A DNA stretch of 55,277 bases, from NCBI GenBank assembly GCA_029225165.1, contig JAQXVY010000046.1, positions 1-55,277 of the forward strand, in the 5' to 3' direction. Of the stretch, positions 1 to 7,595 are shown one piece after another. Source of the DNA: Oscillospiraceae bacterium (GTDB lineage Bacteria; Bacillota; Clostridia; Oscillospirales; Acutalibacteraceae). The notes under the pieces were generated by a model, which had not been told where the DNA came from, made no database searches, and worked only from the letters and a program-made list of their open reading frames with translations. The position numbers and the translations under genes were made by a program. Position 1 is the stretch's first letter. The number at the start of each line of letters is the position of its first letter.

Positions 1-1
1 T

Positions 2-511
2 CGGGAAATTTGTCAGCATACAGGGTTAAAGTCAACTTCTACTGTGCATCTCCACCTTAAAACTTTGGAGGAGAAGGGTCTTATTGAGCGTGACAAGGGT
101 CTTAACCGTTGCATACGCATAGCCGGTGAAGAACGCACAAAGCAAATCCCCGTACTTGGCAGAGTAACAGCCGGTTTGCCTGCCTTGGCAGTGGAGGATA
201 TTGAGGGGTATGTTCCTGTTAAGGACAGCTTTATAAGGGGCAGGGAGCTTTTTGCCCTGCGTATTGACGGTGAATCTATGATTAATGCAGGTATCCTTGA
301 CGGTGACATTGTTATTGTTCAACGCACTCCTGTGGCTAATAACGGAGAAATTGTAATTGCCCTTATGGAGGACGAGGCAACCTGTAAAAGATTTTACAAG
401 GAAAACGGTCACTACCGTTTACAGCCTGAAAACGATATGTTTGAGCCGATTATTGTTGATGAAGTGGTTTTGCTTGGCAAGGTAATCAGCTTGGTGAGAA
501 ATTACGAATAA
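2..511 (+). CDS. lexA: LexA repressor, C-terminal part (5' end outside window)
   Basis: SOS transcriptional repressor with self-cleaving protease domain. The frame is open from base 2, so the true start lies upstream; the visible protein begins in the winged-helix DNA-binding domain (STSTVHLHLKTLEEKGLI). The family cleavage site is seen as VTAG within GRVTAGLPALA. The catalytic serine lies in RIDGESM and the catalytic lysine in EATCKRF, so the serine-lysine dyad is intact. The C-terminus ends normally at ISLVRNYE. A terminator hairpin follows about 90 bases later, separating it from the agr-like genes. Confidence 0.95.
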   Translation, partial: REICQHTGLKSTSTVHLHLKTLEEKGLIERDKGLNRCIRIAGEERTKQIPVLGRVTAGLPALAVEDIEGYVPVKDSFIRGRELFALRIDGESMINAGILDGDIVIVQRTPVANNGEIVIALMEDEATCKRFYKENGHYRLQPENDMFEPIIVDEVVLLGKVISLVRNYE

Positions 512-601
512 ACCTTTGCTTTAAATATCTGTTTTTGATAAGTTTTATCTGCAAAAGCAGAAAAACAGGTAAACAGAATTACAATGTGAAAATTAATTTG
601 G

Positions 602-626
602 AAAATCCCCTTTTATAGGGGGTTTT
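602..626 (+). terminator. rho-independent terminator after lexA
   Basis: Hairpin AAAATCCCC / GGGGGTTTT with a short AT loop, ending in a T-run. It lies between lexA and the agr-like locus. Confidence 0.75.
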
Positions 627-677
627 GTCATATAAAGCATTATTTTTGCAAATAATGTTTTAAAAATAAAAATTTTG

Positions 678-686
678 TGGTATAAT
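678..686 (+). promoter_or_regulatory. extended -10 promoter for the agr-like regulator gene
   Basis: TGG directly before TATAAT forms an extended -10 element, 60 bases before the chosen start of the response regulator. No good -35 box is seen at the usual distance, which an extended -10 tolerates. Confidence 0.5.
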
Positions 687-745
687 AGTGATATGTTTTC
701 ACAGATTAGGGTAAATAGTGAAAAGTGAAAGGAAAGGTCAGAATT

Positions 746-1459
746 GTGATTAAAATTGCAGTTTGTGATGATGACAAAAGGTTTTGCCTTGTTATTAAAG
801 ATTATTTGGAGGCTCAGGTATATGAGCTAAAGATACAGGGAAAGGTAGAGCCGATATACAGCGGAAGTGATTTGATAGAAAGATTTGAGGAGTTTTCCCT
901 GATTTTTCTTGATATTGAAATGCCGGAAATAAACGGACTTGAGGTGTATGATACCATTTCAAAATTTTCAGGTGACAGCGAGCTTCCCTACATAGCATTT
1001 CTTACATGCAAGGACGAAATGGTGTTTGAGGCTTTAAAGAAACGACCTCTTACATTTATACGAAAGTCCGACTACAAAGAGGACATCCTCTATTGCCTTA
1101 AGAAACTTATCGATAAGGCGGAAACTCCCTTTGAATATTACCTTAAAGAGGGCAGAAACACTGTTGTCCTTAAAGTTAAGGACATAGAATATATTGAAAA
1201 GGATAAAAATTATCTGTTTTTTTACACAACCAAGGATAAATACAGAGAAAGAGGAACAGTGGCAGATATTGAAAAAAAGCTTTGCAAATGCTGTTTCCTA
1301 AGGCTGGGCTTAGGTTGTCTTGTTAACCCTATACACATCCAAGAAATCACAACCAACGAAGTAATCCTGCAAAGCGGGAAGCATTTACTAATCAGCAGAA
1401 AGTACAGGGCTAAATTAAAAAGTGATTATTACGGTTGGATGGTGGATAATGTTGGTTAA
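746..1459 (+). CDS. agrA: LytTR-family response regulator (AgrA-like)
   Basis: Cytoplasmic response regulator, 237 aa. The N-terminal receiver domain shows the acidic pocket (CDDD), phosphoacceptor Asp56 in IFLDIEMP and the later lysine in IRKSD. The C-terminal part (about 130-230) is a LytTR DNA-binding domain (VKDIEYIEKDKNYLFFY, then LISRKYRAKLK). An earlier GTG at 725 is possible, but GGAAAGG lies about 8 bases before the GTG at 746, which also starts the receiver fold at the usual point. It overlaps the kinase gene by 11 bases, so the pair is probably translationally coupled. The next genes, agrB and agrD, make AgrA the natural assignment; the paired repeats before agrB are the likely target. 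Confidence 0.85.
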   Translation: MIKIAVCDDDKRFCLVIKDYLEAQVYELKIQGKVEPIYSGSDLIERFEEFSLIFLDIEMPEINGLEVYDTISKFSGDSELPYIAFLTCKDEMVFEALKKRPLTFIRKSDYKEDILYCLKKLIDKAETPFEYYLKEGRNTVVLKVKDIEYIEKDKNYLFFYTTKDKYRERGTVADIEKKLCKCCFLRLGLGCLVNPIHIQEITTNEVILQSGKHLLISRKYRAKLKSDYYGWMVDNVG

Positions 1460-2765
1460 TATTGTTATTGAGATTTTGACAAATCTATTTCAGTCGGTAG
1501 TTTTTTCCGGCTTTTTGTTGTTATTTTTTAAGCCCGATAAATTTAAGGCAAGGGATTTTATTGCATATGGGTGTACGGCGATGTTAATTTTTGCTGCACT
1601 AAATTTCTTTACCTTTTACGACAACTATGCAGTTATAGTAAGTTCAGTTGTATATATAGTTATTTTGGAGCTTTACTCTATACTATTCTTAAAGGGCAAT
1701 ACAGCAGCACGAATTGTTATGCCTATGTTTTCCTTTCTTATAAATGCTGTTATAAGTTATGTTTTTGGCTACCTTGTCAGCTATCTGTCGGGATTATCGT
1801 ATTATCATCTTGCTACAAAGTCCTCTGCATACAGGTTGCTTTGTATAATTTTCATAAATCTTGCAACGCTCCTTGTCTATGTGATTATTCTAAAGTTAAG
1901 GTCAACCGAACTTAAGCTTATAAAGAAAAGTGACATTGTGGCATTTGTTCTCATTCCGCTTCTTTCTATGGTAGTAACTTATTCCACTGTTGAGGTAATT
2001 ACAATTACTGAATTTCGCTCCGATATTCTGCCCTATCTATTTTTGATTTGCAGTAGTATGATCGTAATAGCCGTAATTGTATGGCATATGATGACTTATA
2101 TCAGCAAACAAAACGATATAAAAACAAAGCTGTTGTTGTCAGAGCAAAGGGAAAAGCTTTACGAAAACAGTATTTTAAGCACACATCAGCAGGTGGAGCA
2201 AATCTCCGGCATAAAGCACGATATGCACAATCAGCTTTTGTGCATAAGTGAGCTTATCAAAAACAAGGACTATGAATATGCACTTGAATGTTGCATTAAC
2301 GGTCAAAAAAGTCTTGAAAGCACATATTCCCCAATATCCACACAAAATCCTTTGCTCAATGCAGTGCTTAATGTTGAACAGGACAAGGCTGTAAGAGAGG
2401 GCATTAATTTCAAAATAAATATTGAGGACAATATGCTGACTCTGCCAAACAATATGGATATTGTTTCCATAGTAGGTAACCTTTGCGACAATGCCATTGA
2501 ATACCTAAAAGGTTGCCACAAGGAAAGGCGTGTGATGGGTATAGATATTTCCCGCCACAACAACTACTACATTATTGTGTGTAAAAATAAGATTGAAAAA
2601 TCTGTCATAAAGGATAACCCCAATTTTGATACAAGCAAGGAAGATAAAAGGTATCACGGCAGGGGTATAAGCATTGTAAGGGAAACTGTTGAAAAGTATG
2701 ACGGTGAGCTGAAATACTACGAAGATGAAGGTTTTTTGTTCGCAACAGTAGTGTTGAAGGTCTAA
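1449..2765 (+). CDS. agrC: GHKL sensor histidine kinase (AgrC-like)
   Basis: Membrane sensor kinase, 438 aa. The N-terminal half (about 1-220) is a run of roughly six hydrophobic segments, as in AgrC receptors that bind autoinducing peptide. The phosphoacceptor is His257 in IKHDMHNQL. The ATPase domain shows the N box (IVGNLCDNAIEYL) and a G box (HGRGISIVRETVEKY), typical of the HPK10/GHKL group. The ATG at 1449 is preferred to an upstream GTG because it overlaps the regulator gene by 11 bases and follows a GGATGGTGG sequence. The neighbours (LytTR regulator upstream, agrB-agrD downstream) support a peptide quorum-sensing role. Confidence 0.85.
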   Translation: MLVNIVIEILTNLFQSVVFSGFLLLFFKPDKFKARDFIAYGCTAMLIFAALNFFTFYDNYAVIVSSVVYIVILELYSILFLKGNTAARIVMPMFSFLINAVISYVFGYLVSYLSGLSYYHLATKSSAYRLLCIIFINLATLLVYVIILKLRSTELKLIKKSDIVAFVLIPLLSMVVTYSTVEVITITEFRSDILPYLFLICSSMIVIAVIVWHMMTYISKQNDIKTKLLLSEQREKLYENSILSTHQQVEQISGIKHDMHNQLLCISELIKNKDYEYALECCINGQKSLESTYSPISTQNPLLNAVLNVEQDKAVREGINFKINIEDNMLTLPNNMDIVSIVGNLCDNAIEYLKGCHKERRVMGIDISRHNNYYIIVCKNKIEKSVIKDNPNFDTSKEDKRYHGRGISIVRETVEKYDGELKYYEDEGFLFATVVLKV

Positions 2766-2767
2766 TT

Positions 2768-2828
2768 TTACCAGAAATTCGACAATTCTTACCAGAAGTG
2801 AATATTCTTCACGAAAATCTGCTATTAT
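2768..2828 (+). promoter_or_regulatory. LytTR-type direct repeats and promoter of agrBD
   Basis: TTACCAGAA occurs identically at 2768-2776 and 2789-2797, exactly 21 bases apart (9-bp repeat plus 12-bp spacer), the geometry known for AgrA/LytTR operators. A -10-like TATTAT lies at 2823-2828; the expected -35 position (about 2800-2805) is poor and starts 3 bases after the second repeat, as expected for an activator-dependent promoter. Binding by the upstream regulator is inference. Confidence 0.6.
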
Positions 2829-2850
2829 ACAGGCAAAGAGGTTTTATATT

Positions 2851-3450
2851 ATGTTACTGAATTCTTTGTCTGAAAAAATAGCAGATTTTTTGTTTGCCGA
2901 CAGCAACGATTACCCGCTGGAGGTTTATATTTACGGAATAAAACTGCTTATATCTTCTATAATCGGTATGTGCGTTATTTCCGTCTTGGGTTTATTTACA
3001 GGTTATTTTGCTCAGGCTATGATTTATATAGTTGCACTTTCCCTGATAAAATCCTTTGCAGGAGGTTATCACGCAAATACATACCTAAAGTGCAACACAA
3101 TATTTGTGATTTCCTTTTTGTTTTCAATATATATGTATCGGTTGTTAATAAAGGTGAGTGCAATGGGGGTTTTTATTACAAGCGGGTTGGTGTTTGGTGT
3201 AACTCTTTTGACTATTCTTCTTTTTTCTCCTGTTGAGCATTCAAACAAAAAGATAGAGCCGAGTGACAGGAAAAAGTACAAATTAATATCCATCATTATG
3301 CTTTGTGCAGAAATTGCGGTGAGCATATGTTTTTATACAGTATTTCATATATATGAATTTCTTGTGATTTTGCCAATGCTTATTGTGGTGGATATTGCTA
3401 TTTTGGCAGATGTTATAGGAAAGGGGGCTTTTCACAATGAAAATGGTTAA
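2851..3450 (+). CDS. agrB: AgrB-like autoinducer-peptide processing membrane protease
   Basis: Integral membrane cysteine endopeptidase, 199 aa, the usual size for AgrB. The signature is SFAGGYHANTYLKC: His74 and Cys81 are seven residues apart, matching the catalytic His77/Cys84 spacing of Staphylococcus aureus AgrB. Several hydrophobic segments follow (about 30-60, 82-105, 108-130, 148-185). AgrB removes the C-terminal tail of AgrD and closes the (thio)lactone ring. An AGAGG sequence precedes the ATG by about 9 bases. The gene overlaps the start of the AgrD-like ORF by 14 bases. Confidence 0.88.
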   Translation: MLLNSLSEKIADFLFADSNDYPLEVYIYGIKLLISSIIGMCVISVLGLFTGYFAQAMIYIVALSLIKSFAGGYHANTYLKCNTIFVISFLFSIYMYRLLIKVSAMGVFITSGLVFGVTLLTILLFSPVEHSNKKIEPSDRKKYKLISIIMLCAEIAVSICFYTVFHIYEFLVILPMLIVVDIAILADVIGKGAFHNENG

Positions 3451-3568
3451 AAAGGTTGTTGGTGCTTTGGCTATTAAGTCAGCAAAGCTTGCTTCAGGTA
3501 CAGCTTCTGCAAACCATTTTGCTCAGCCAAAGGAGCCTGAGAATCTTAAGAAATACTTTAAGAAGTAA
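3437..3568 (+). CDS. agrD: AgrD-like autoinducing-peptide precursor with no cysteine
   Basis: A 43-aa ORF starting inside the 3' end of agrB, the normal place for agrD, with AAGGGGG about 11 bases before the ATG. It has a basic amphipathic leader (MKMVKKVVGALAIKSAKL), a short core, and the conserved acidic/proline tail AQPKEPENLKKY. Compared from memory with clostridial AgrD proteins, whose core is Cys-x-x-x-x followed by xQPxxP, the residue at the cysteine position is Ser24, giving Ser-Ala-Asn-His-Phe as the candidate five-residue ring. There is no Cys anywhere in the peptide. AgrD assignment is firm by position and tail; the lactone is inference. Confidence 0.78.
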   Translation: MKMVKKVVGALAIKSAKLASGTASANHFAQPKEPENLKKYFKK

Positions 3569-3608
3569 TTTCTTACGGAACAAAGCTGTTTACAAAATTT
3601 TCCTTATT

Positions 3609-3650
3609 TGTGGGCTGTGGCTGTTTGGTCACAGCCCACAAGCCTTTTTT
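3609..3650 (+). terminator. terminator of the agr-like operon
   Basis: Strong hairpin TGTGGGCTGTG / CACAGCCCACA followed by CCTTTTTT. Confidence 0.85.
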
Positions 3651-3691
3651 AATACTATTCATATGTAATACTGAATTTACTTTTTAAATCC

Positions 3692-4048
3692 TTATTTCAC
3701 CGTCAGTCTGTCTTTGTTCAGTTCAAAAATTTTTTCCCCTATACCCGGCACATTGATTATCTCCCTTATGGTGTGGAAATTTCCGTATCTTATGCGGTAT
3801 GTAACAATATCTTTTGCCCTTTGTTCTCCTACAAGCTTTAATTCTGCAAGTAGTGATACATCTGCTGTATTTATATTAATTTTTGTAGGAGTGGTAGCAG
3901 TTTGCGTTGTAATTTCTGTCTTTGGTACATCCTTAGACCGCAGTGTGTGGGGAACAAAATCTGCAAACATATTTACAACAAGGATTATTGCTATAAAAAT
4001 AATCCCGATTAATACAATAAATCTTTCTGTGCTTATTTTTCTCTTCAT
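3692..4048 (-). CDS. comEA: ComEA-like membrane-anchored helix-hairpin-helix protein
   Basis: 118 aa. One N-terminal membrane anchor (about 9-28), a Thr/Ser-rich linker, then tandem helix-hairpin-helix motifs: ININTADVSLLAELKLVGEQ and GNFHTIREIINVPGIGEKIF. This is the ComEA layout, the surface DNA receptor of the competence uptake machine. It lacks the SLBB domain found in longer ComEA proteins. The gene stands alone here (no comEC beside it), so a DNA-binding role other than uptake remains possible. Only a weak GGTG lies before the ATG. Confidence 0.75.
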   Translation of the reverse strand: MKRKISTERFIVLIGIIFIAIILVVNMFADFVPHTLRSKDVPKTEITTQTATTPTKININTADVSLLAELKLVGEQRAKDIVTYRIRYGNFHTIREIINVPGIGEKIFELNKDRLTVK

Positions 4049-4164
4049 TATTTTTCACCAATTAAATTATACAACCATCTATATTTTATTACAATTAGTT
4101 GATTGACTAAAAATATAAAAAGATATACAATGTACTAAATAAGCCCAAGATTGGAGTTGGCAAT

Positions 4165-5295
4165 ATGACAAGCAAATCCAAATATATTATTTCTGTGATT
4201 TTTGTTGCCTTTACAGGCATTTTTGCAATACTGTTTTGGGTGTTGCCCAAAAGTGATTTCAGTCCAAAGGAAAAGCGTTATTTGCAGAGTTTTCCCGAAA
4301 TTTCCGTACAGACCTTAACCGACGGTTCCTTTGAAACTGATTTTGAAAACTACATCAACGACCATATGGTGCTTAGGGATGTGTTTATGGGAGTTAACAG
4401 CTATTCTAATATTGCTGTCCTTAACAACGGCAGCGACGGTGTATATAAATGCAGTGACGGATACCTTATTAATGAACCTGCAACGGATTCCCGACTTGAC
4501 CTCAACCTCTCGGTTACAGCAGATTTTAAGGATAAAACAGGGATAGGCACAACGATTATGATTGTCCCGTCAACAGGCTATATTATGGATGATAAACTGC
4601 CTTTAGTTCACAAAAATTACAATGATGACGAATATTACAACAGGATAGAGTCATTCTGCCAAAAGAACGGACTTGACTTTGTTGACTTAAGAGATACCTT
4701 TAAAAGCCATAAAAATGATACACAGCTCTACTACAAAACCGACCACCACTGGACAACAGTGGGTGCTTACCTTGCGTATCAAAGTTTGCTGGAAAAATGG
4801 GGGATAGAGTTAAAGGAAACGAATGGCTATATCGTTGGAAAAACTCCCGATTTTTACGGCACAACCTACAATACATCAGGTTTTTGGCTTAACGAAAGCG
4901 ACACCATTGAGGTGTGGAAAAACAGGGATAATCATTCCACCTGTGAAATTACGGCTAACGGAAAAACAACAACCTACAAATCAATGTTTTTCCCAAAACA
5001 GCTTGAGGGTGCAGACAAATATACAGTATTTTTAAACGGAAATAACCCTGTGACTACCATAAAAAATCCAAACAATAAAGGCAAAGAAAAACTCCTTGTG
5101 ATTAAGGACAGCTTTAGTCATTGCCTTGCACCGTTTTTAAGCGAGAAATTTTCTCAAATCACCTTGGTGGATATGAGATACTACAAAAAATCCGTAAGTG
5201 AGGAAATTGTTAAAAACGGAAAGTTTGACAAGGTGCTTATTTGTATGAGTATGGATAATTTCCTTGAGGATAAGGACTTTGCGTTTTTGGAGTGA
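4165..5295 (+). CDS. DHHW-family surface protein (AlgJ/AlgX-like SGNH fold)
   Basis: 376 aa, one N-terminal membrane segment (about 7-27), so probably extracytoplasmic and anchored. The family motif KTDHHWTTVGAYLAY is seen around residues 190-205, with a later KDSFSHCLAPFLSEKFSQ segment typical of the group. These proteins resemble AlgJ/AlgX O-acetyltransferases that act on surface polysaccharides, but no membrane O-acyltransferase partner lies nearby and the substrate is unknown. A GGAG sequence precedes the ATG. A second member of the family lies at 6110-7387, in opposite orientation. Confidence 0.75.
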   Translation: MTSKSKYIISVIFVAFTGIFAILFWVLPKSDFSPKEKRYLQSFPEISVQTLTDGSFETDFENYINDHMVLRDVFMGVNSYSNIAVLNNGSDGVYKCSDGYLINEPATDSRLDLNLSVTADFKDKTGIGTTIMIVPSTGYIMDDKLPLVHKNYNDDEYYNRIESFCQKNGLDFVDLRDTFKSHKNDTQLYYKTDHHWTTVGAYLAYQSLLEKWGIELKETNGYIVGKTPDFYGTTYNTSGFWLNESDTIEVWKNRDNHSTCEITANGKTTTYKSMFFPKQLEGADKYTVFLNGNNPVTTIKNPNNKGKEKLLVIKDSFSHCLAPFLSEKFSQITLVDMRYYKKSVSEEIVKNGKFDKVLICMSMDNFLEDKDFAFLE

Positions 5296-5320
5296 CATAA
5301 AAAACACATAAAGAAACATA

Positions 5321-5350
5321 AAAAGGACTGTGCACGGCATCAGTCCTTAA
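5321..5350. terminator. bidirectional terminator between convergent genes
   Basis: Hairpin AAGGACTG / CAGTCCTT between the DHHW gene (+) and the Nudix gene (-), with T-rich sequence on both outer sides. Confidence 0.65.
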
Positions 5351-5366
5351 TTATTTGCTCTTTTAT

Positions 5367-6062
5367 TTATTTACTTTGATTTATCAGCAGTTCTGCCTTG
5401 TCAATAACCCTAAGGTCGTTTTCGTAGGTGCAGTTCTTCCTTGCCTGTTGAATATCCACCCAAATGTGGCTGTCGATTTCCTCCGGCTGGTCAACCACAT
5501 CATCTGTGAACGCCTGTGCCAAAAAGAACACAACCCTTTTTTTGATATTTCCAAAGGGGCAATAGTCGCTGACTTCTCTGAAACCGTCAATGATTTTTAC
5601 ATCAAGGTTGGTTTCTTCCTTGATTTCACGAACAGCAGTTTCTTTTTCTGTTTCGTTAAGCTCCATATGTCCTTTTGGAAAGCTCCAGTATCTTCCGTTG
5701 TGATTCTTTACAAGCAGGACCCTTACACCCTGCTTATTACGGTAGAATATCAATGCTCCACAGCTTTTTTCGTAAAGGCAGTTAATGTCCTTAATTTTCA
5801 GGTTGTTTACACAGCTGAGTGTATTAAGTATTTGAGGCTCGTAGTATATCTCTCTGTCGGGAGCAACAACCACTCGCTGTTCGGTGCTGTCCTCAATGTT
5901 AATTGTGGCAATTACCTGACCGCCCACACTGCTTTGGTGCAGCGGTTTTGAGGAGATGACGAAGGCTTTTATGTTTTCGTTGTTTTCTCCGGTAATATAT
6001 CCGCTGTAAAGTGTGTCGGAAATCTGCCCAAACAAATTTACTGTTACCCTTTTTGCAAGCAT
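5367..6062 (-). CDS. Nudix hydrolase with an N-terminal pyrophosphatase-like domain
   Basis: 231 aa. The C-terminal half (about 98-231) is a Nudix domain: the box reads G-HMELN-E-TEKETAV-REI-K-EE, with Asn where the family usually has Gly near the end. This points to hydrolysis of a nucleoside diphosphate-linked substrate, perhaps diadenosine polyphosphates. The N-terminal 95 residues (VTVNLFG, then GGQVIATIN and VVVAPDREIYYEP) resemble a small inorganic-pyrophosphatase-like domain of Firmicutes; I recognise this only loosely. A GGGAGGTG site precedes the ATG. It lies 47 bases after the DHHW gene at 6110-7387 and is probably co-transcribed with it. Confidence 0.75.
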   Translation of the reverse strand: MLAKRVTVNLFGQISDTLYSGYITGENNENIKAFVISSKPLHQSSVGGQVIATINIEDSTEQRVVVAPDREIYYEPQILNTLSCVNNLKIKDINCLYEKSCGALIFYRNKQGVRVLLVKNHNGRYWSFPKGHMELNETEKETAVREIKEETNLDVKIIDGFREVSDYCPFGNIKKRVVFFLAQAFTDDVVDQPEEIDSHIWVDIQQARKNCTYENDLRVIDKAELLINQSK

Positions 6063-6109
6063 TGATTTTCACCTCCCGTAATATATTTTTGCCTTATAGC
6101 CTGATGTTT

Positions 6110-7387
6110 TTATTTTCCTATCAGTTTTTCCAAGTCGGAAATTCTGTCGCCTGAATTTGCAGACATAAGGTTATTGATGAACATAACCTCTTCTATGCCG
6201 TTATCCTCACAGTACTTTTTAAGGTTTGTTATTCCGCAGTATCTCATATCCAAAACATGAATTTGGCTGTAATTTGCAGATAGATAAGGAACGAATGCGT
6301 TGCCAAAGCTCTCTTTTACAACGGCAATCTTCTTGTTTGTATCACACTCTGAGTCGATTGTGAAAATAGGCTGGTCGCCGTTGATGAATACACCATAGGA
6401 GTTTTCTCCACCTGTTTCGCCCTGATAGTAAATATCAGCGTCCTGTCCCTGGGAATCAGGAGAAGAATAAATCTTACAGCTTGTGCTGTAGGGTAAGTCG
6501 TAGTAATAAACCGTGTCGGAAAGCCCTGTTCCGTAGGTGTGGAAGGAACCTGTAAAGCCGTCTATCTTGTGAGTTCCCTCTTCGGAGATTGTCATTGGTT
6601 TTTGATTTGTCTGTTCGCAGAAAGCTGTGTATGCATAGTACGCACCAAGTCCTGTCCAGTGGTGGTCGGACTTAAAGTAGATGTATTCGCTGTTGTGCTG
6701 TGCCAAGGTGTTGTAAACATTGATTGGCTGTGCACTTTCAAACTTGCTGTACGCATTGTAGATGTTGTCAGCCTCATTGGTGCATCCTGCCTCGTCCTTT
6801 AGTCTTTGAGGCAGGCTCATCTCGGCGTGGAGAGGAACCATAATGCTGTACACCTTTATATCTTTTCCCAAGTGGTCTGATGCCTCGTTGATAACATCGG
6901 AGTAGATGTCACTTCTGTCGGCAGACGCACCGAAAATCTCGTAAGCGCTGTCCTTCCAAAGATATACTGCACCGTTTTGACTGCTAAAGGTACCCTTTGA
7001 GTTGTCGTCCTTGATTTCAGGAGCAACAAAGCTTAGTGGGTCACTGTCGCCGGAGGTGTTTTTAGGAGCAGTTGAACCGCCCTTGTTGTTATTTTTGGAG
7101 CTTGTGGCAGGCTGAAAACCGCCGGTCTGTGTGCTGTCACCGCTTACACAGCTTTTGATACCTGTGCAGATAAGTACCACAATAGTTACAATTATTGCAA
7201 GTAGCAGAATTCCACAGAGTACAATTTTGATTCTGTTGTTTCTTCTTCTCCTTGCAGCAGCACGCTTTCTTGCTCTTTGTCTGCGACGCTGGTCAGTAGA
7301 AAGCTGTCCGTATTCTGTTGACATACCAATATAAAAATCATCATTATATGTTCGGGGACTTTGATCCGAGTATCTTCTTTTAGCCAT
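6110..7387 (-). CDS. DHHW-family surface protein, second copy
   Basis: 425 aa. Very basic N-terminus (an RRRQRARKRAAARRRR stretch) directly before one membrane segment (about 48-72), then a Ser/Thr/Asn-rich linker and the DHHW domain with KSDHHWTGLGAYYAYTAF. The C-terminal segment VKESFGNAFVPYLSANYSQ parallels the first DHHW protein. The ATG at 7387 is chosen over an upstream one at 7432 because GAGGT lies about 8 bases before it. The role is likely outside the membrane, possibly polysaccharide modification; substrate unknown. Probably first gene of an operon with the Nudix gene. Confidence 0.75.
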   Translation of the reverse strand: MAKRRYSDQSPRTYNDDFYIGMSTEYGQLSTDQRRRQRARKRAAARRRRNNRIKIVLCGILLLAIIVTIVVLICTGIKSCVSGDSTQTGGFQPATSSKNNNKGGSTAPKNTSGDSDPLSFVAPEIKDDNSKGTFSSQNGAVYLWKDSAYEIFGASADRSDIYSDVINEASDHLGKDIKVYSIMVPLHAEMSLPQRLKDEAGCTNEADNIYNAYSKFESAQPINVYNTLAQHNSEYIYFKSDHHWTGLGAYYAYTAFCEQTNQKPMTISEEGTHKIDGFTGSFHTYGTGLSDTVYYYDLPYSTSCKIYSSPDSQGQDADIYYQGETGGENSYGVFINGDQPIFTIDSECDTNKKIAVVKESFGNAFVPYLSANYSQIHVLDMRYCGITNLKKYCEDNGIEEVMFINNLMSANSGDRISDLEKLIGK

Positions 7388-7446
7388 CAATTTACCTCGC
7401 AAAACTTTTATATATATCAAAACTTTATACATAGTTACTTAGATTT

Positions 7447-7475
7447 AGTATAATACAAAACAACATTAATTACAA
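7447..7475 (-). promoter_or_regulatory. promoter of the DHHW-Nudix operon
   Basis: TTGTAA (7470-7475) and TATACT (7447-7452) read on the minus strand with a 17-bp spacer. Confidence 0.6.
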
Positions 7476-7523
7476 CAGGAAATAACAAAAATTTAGAACG
7501 TAAATTTATGAAGTTGAGTTTTA

Positions 7524-7552
7524 TTGCACTTTTCATTATATTGTGATAGAAT
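7524..7552 (+). promoter_or_regulatory. promoter of the aminotransferase-trpS operon
   Basis: TTGCAC (7524-7529), 17-bp spacer, TAGAAT (7547-7552), with a TGN extension before the -10. Confidence 0.65.
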
Positions 7553-7595
7553 ATCAGTATGTATTATTGGTATATATTTAAAAGGTGGTAACACA

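Noticed and set aside
3456..3668. 70-codon ORF overlapping the AgrD-like gene in another frame
   Set aside because: Low-complexity Leu/Gln-rich translation that runs through the terminator hairpin; the 43-codon frame has the position and tail of AgrD.
5355..5951. 198-codon ORF on the plus strand opposite the Nudix gene
   Set aside because: Antisense shadow; Cys/Phe-rich and without a ribosome site, while the minus-strand Nudix frame has clear motifs.
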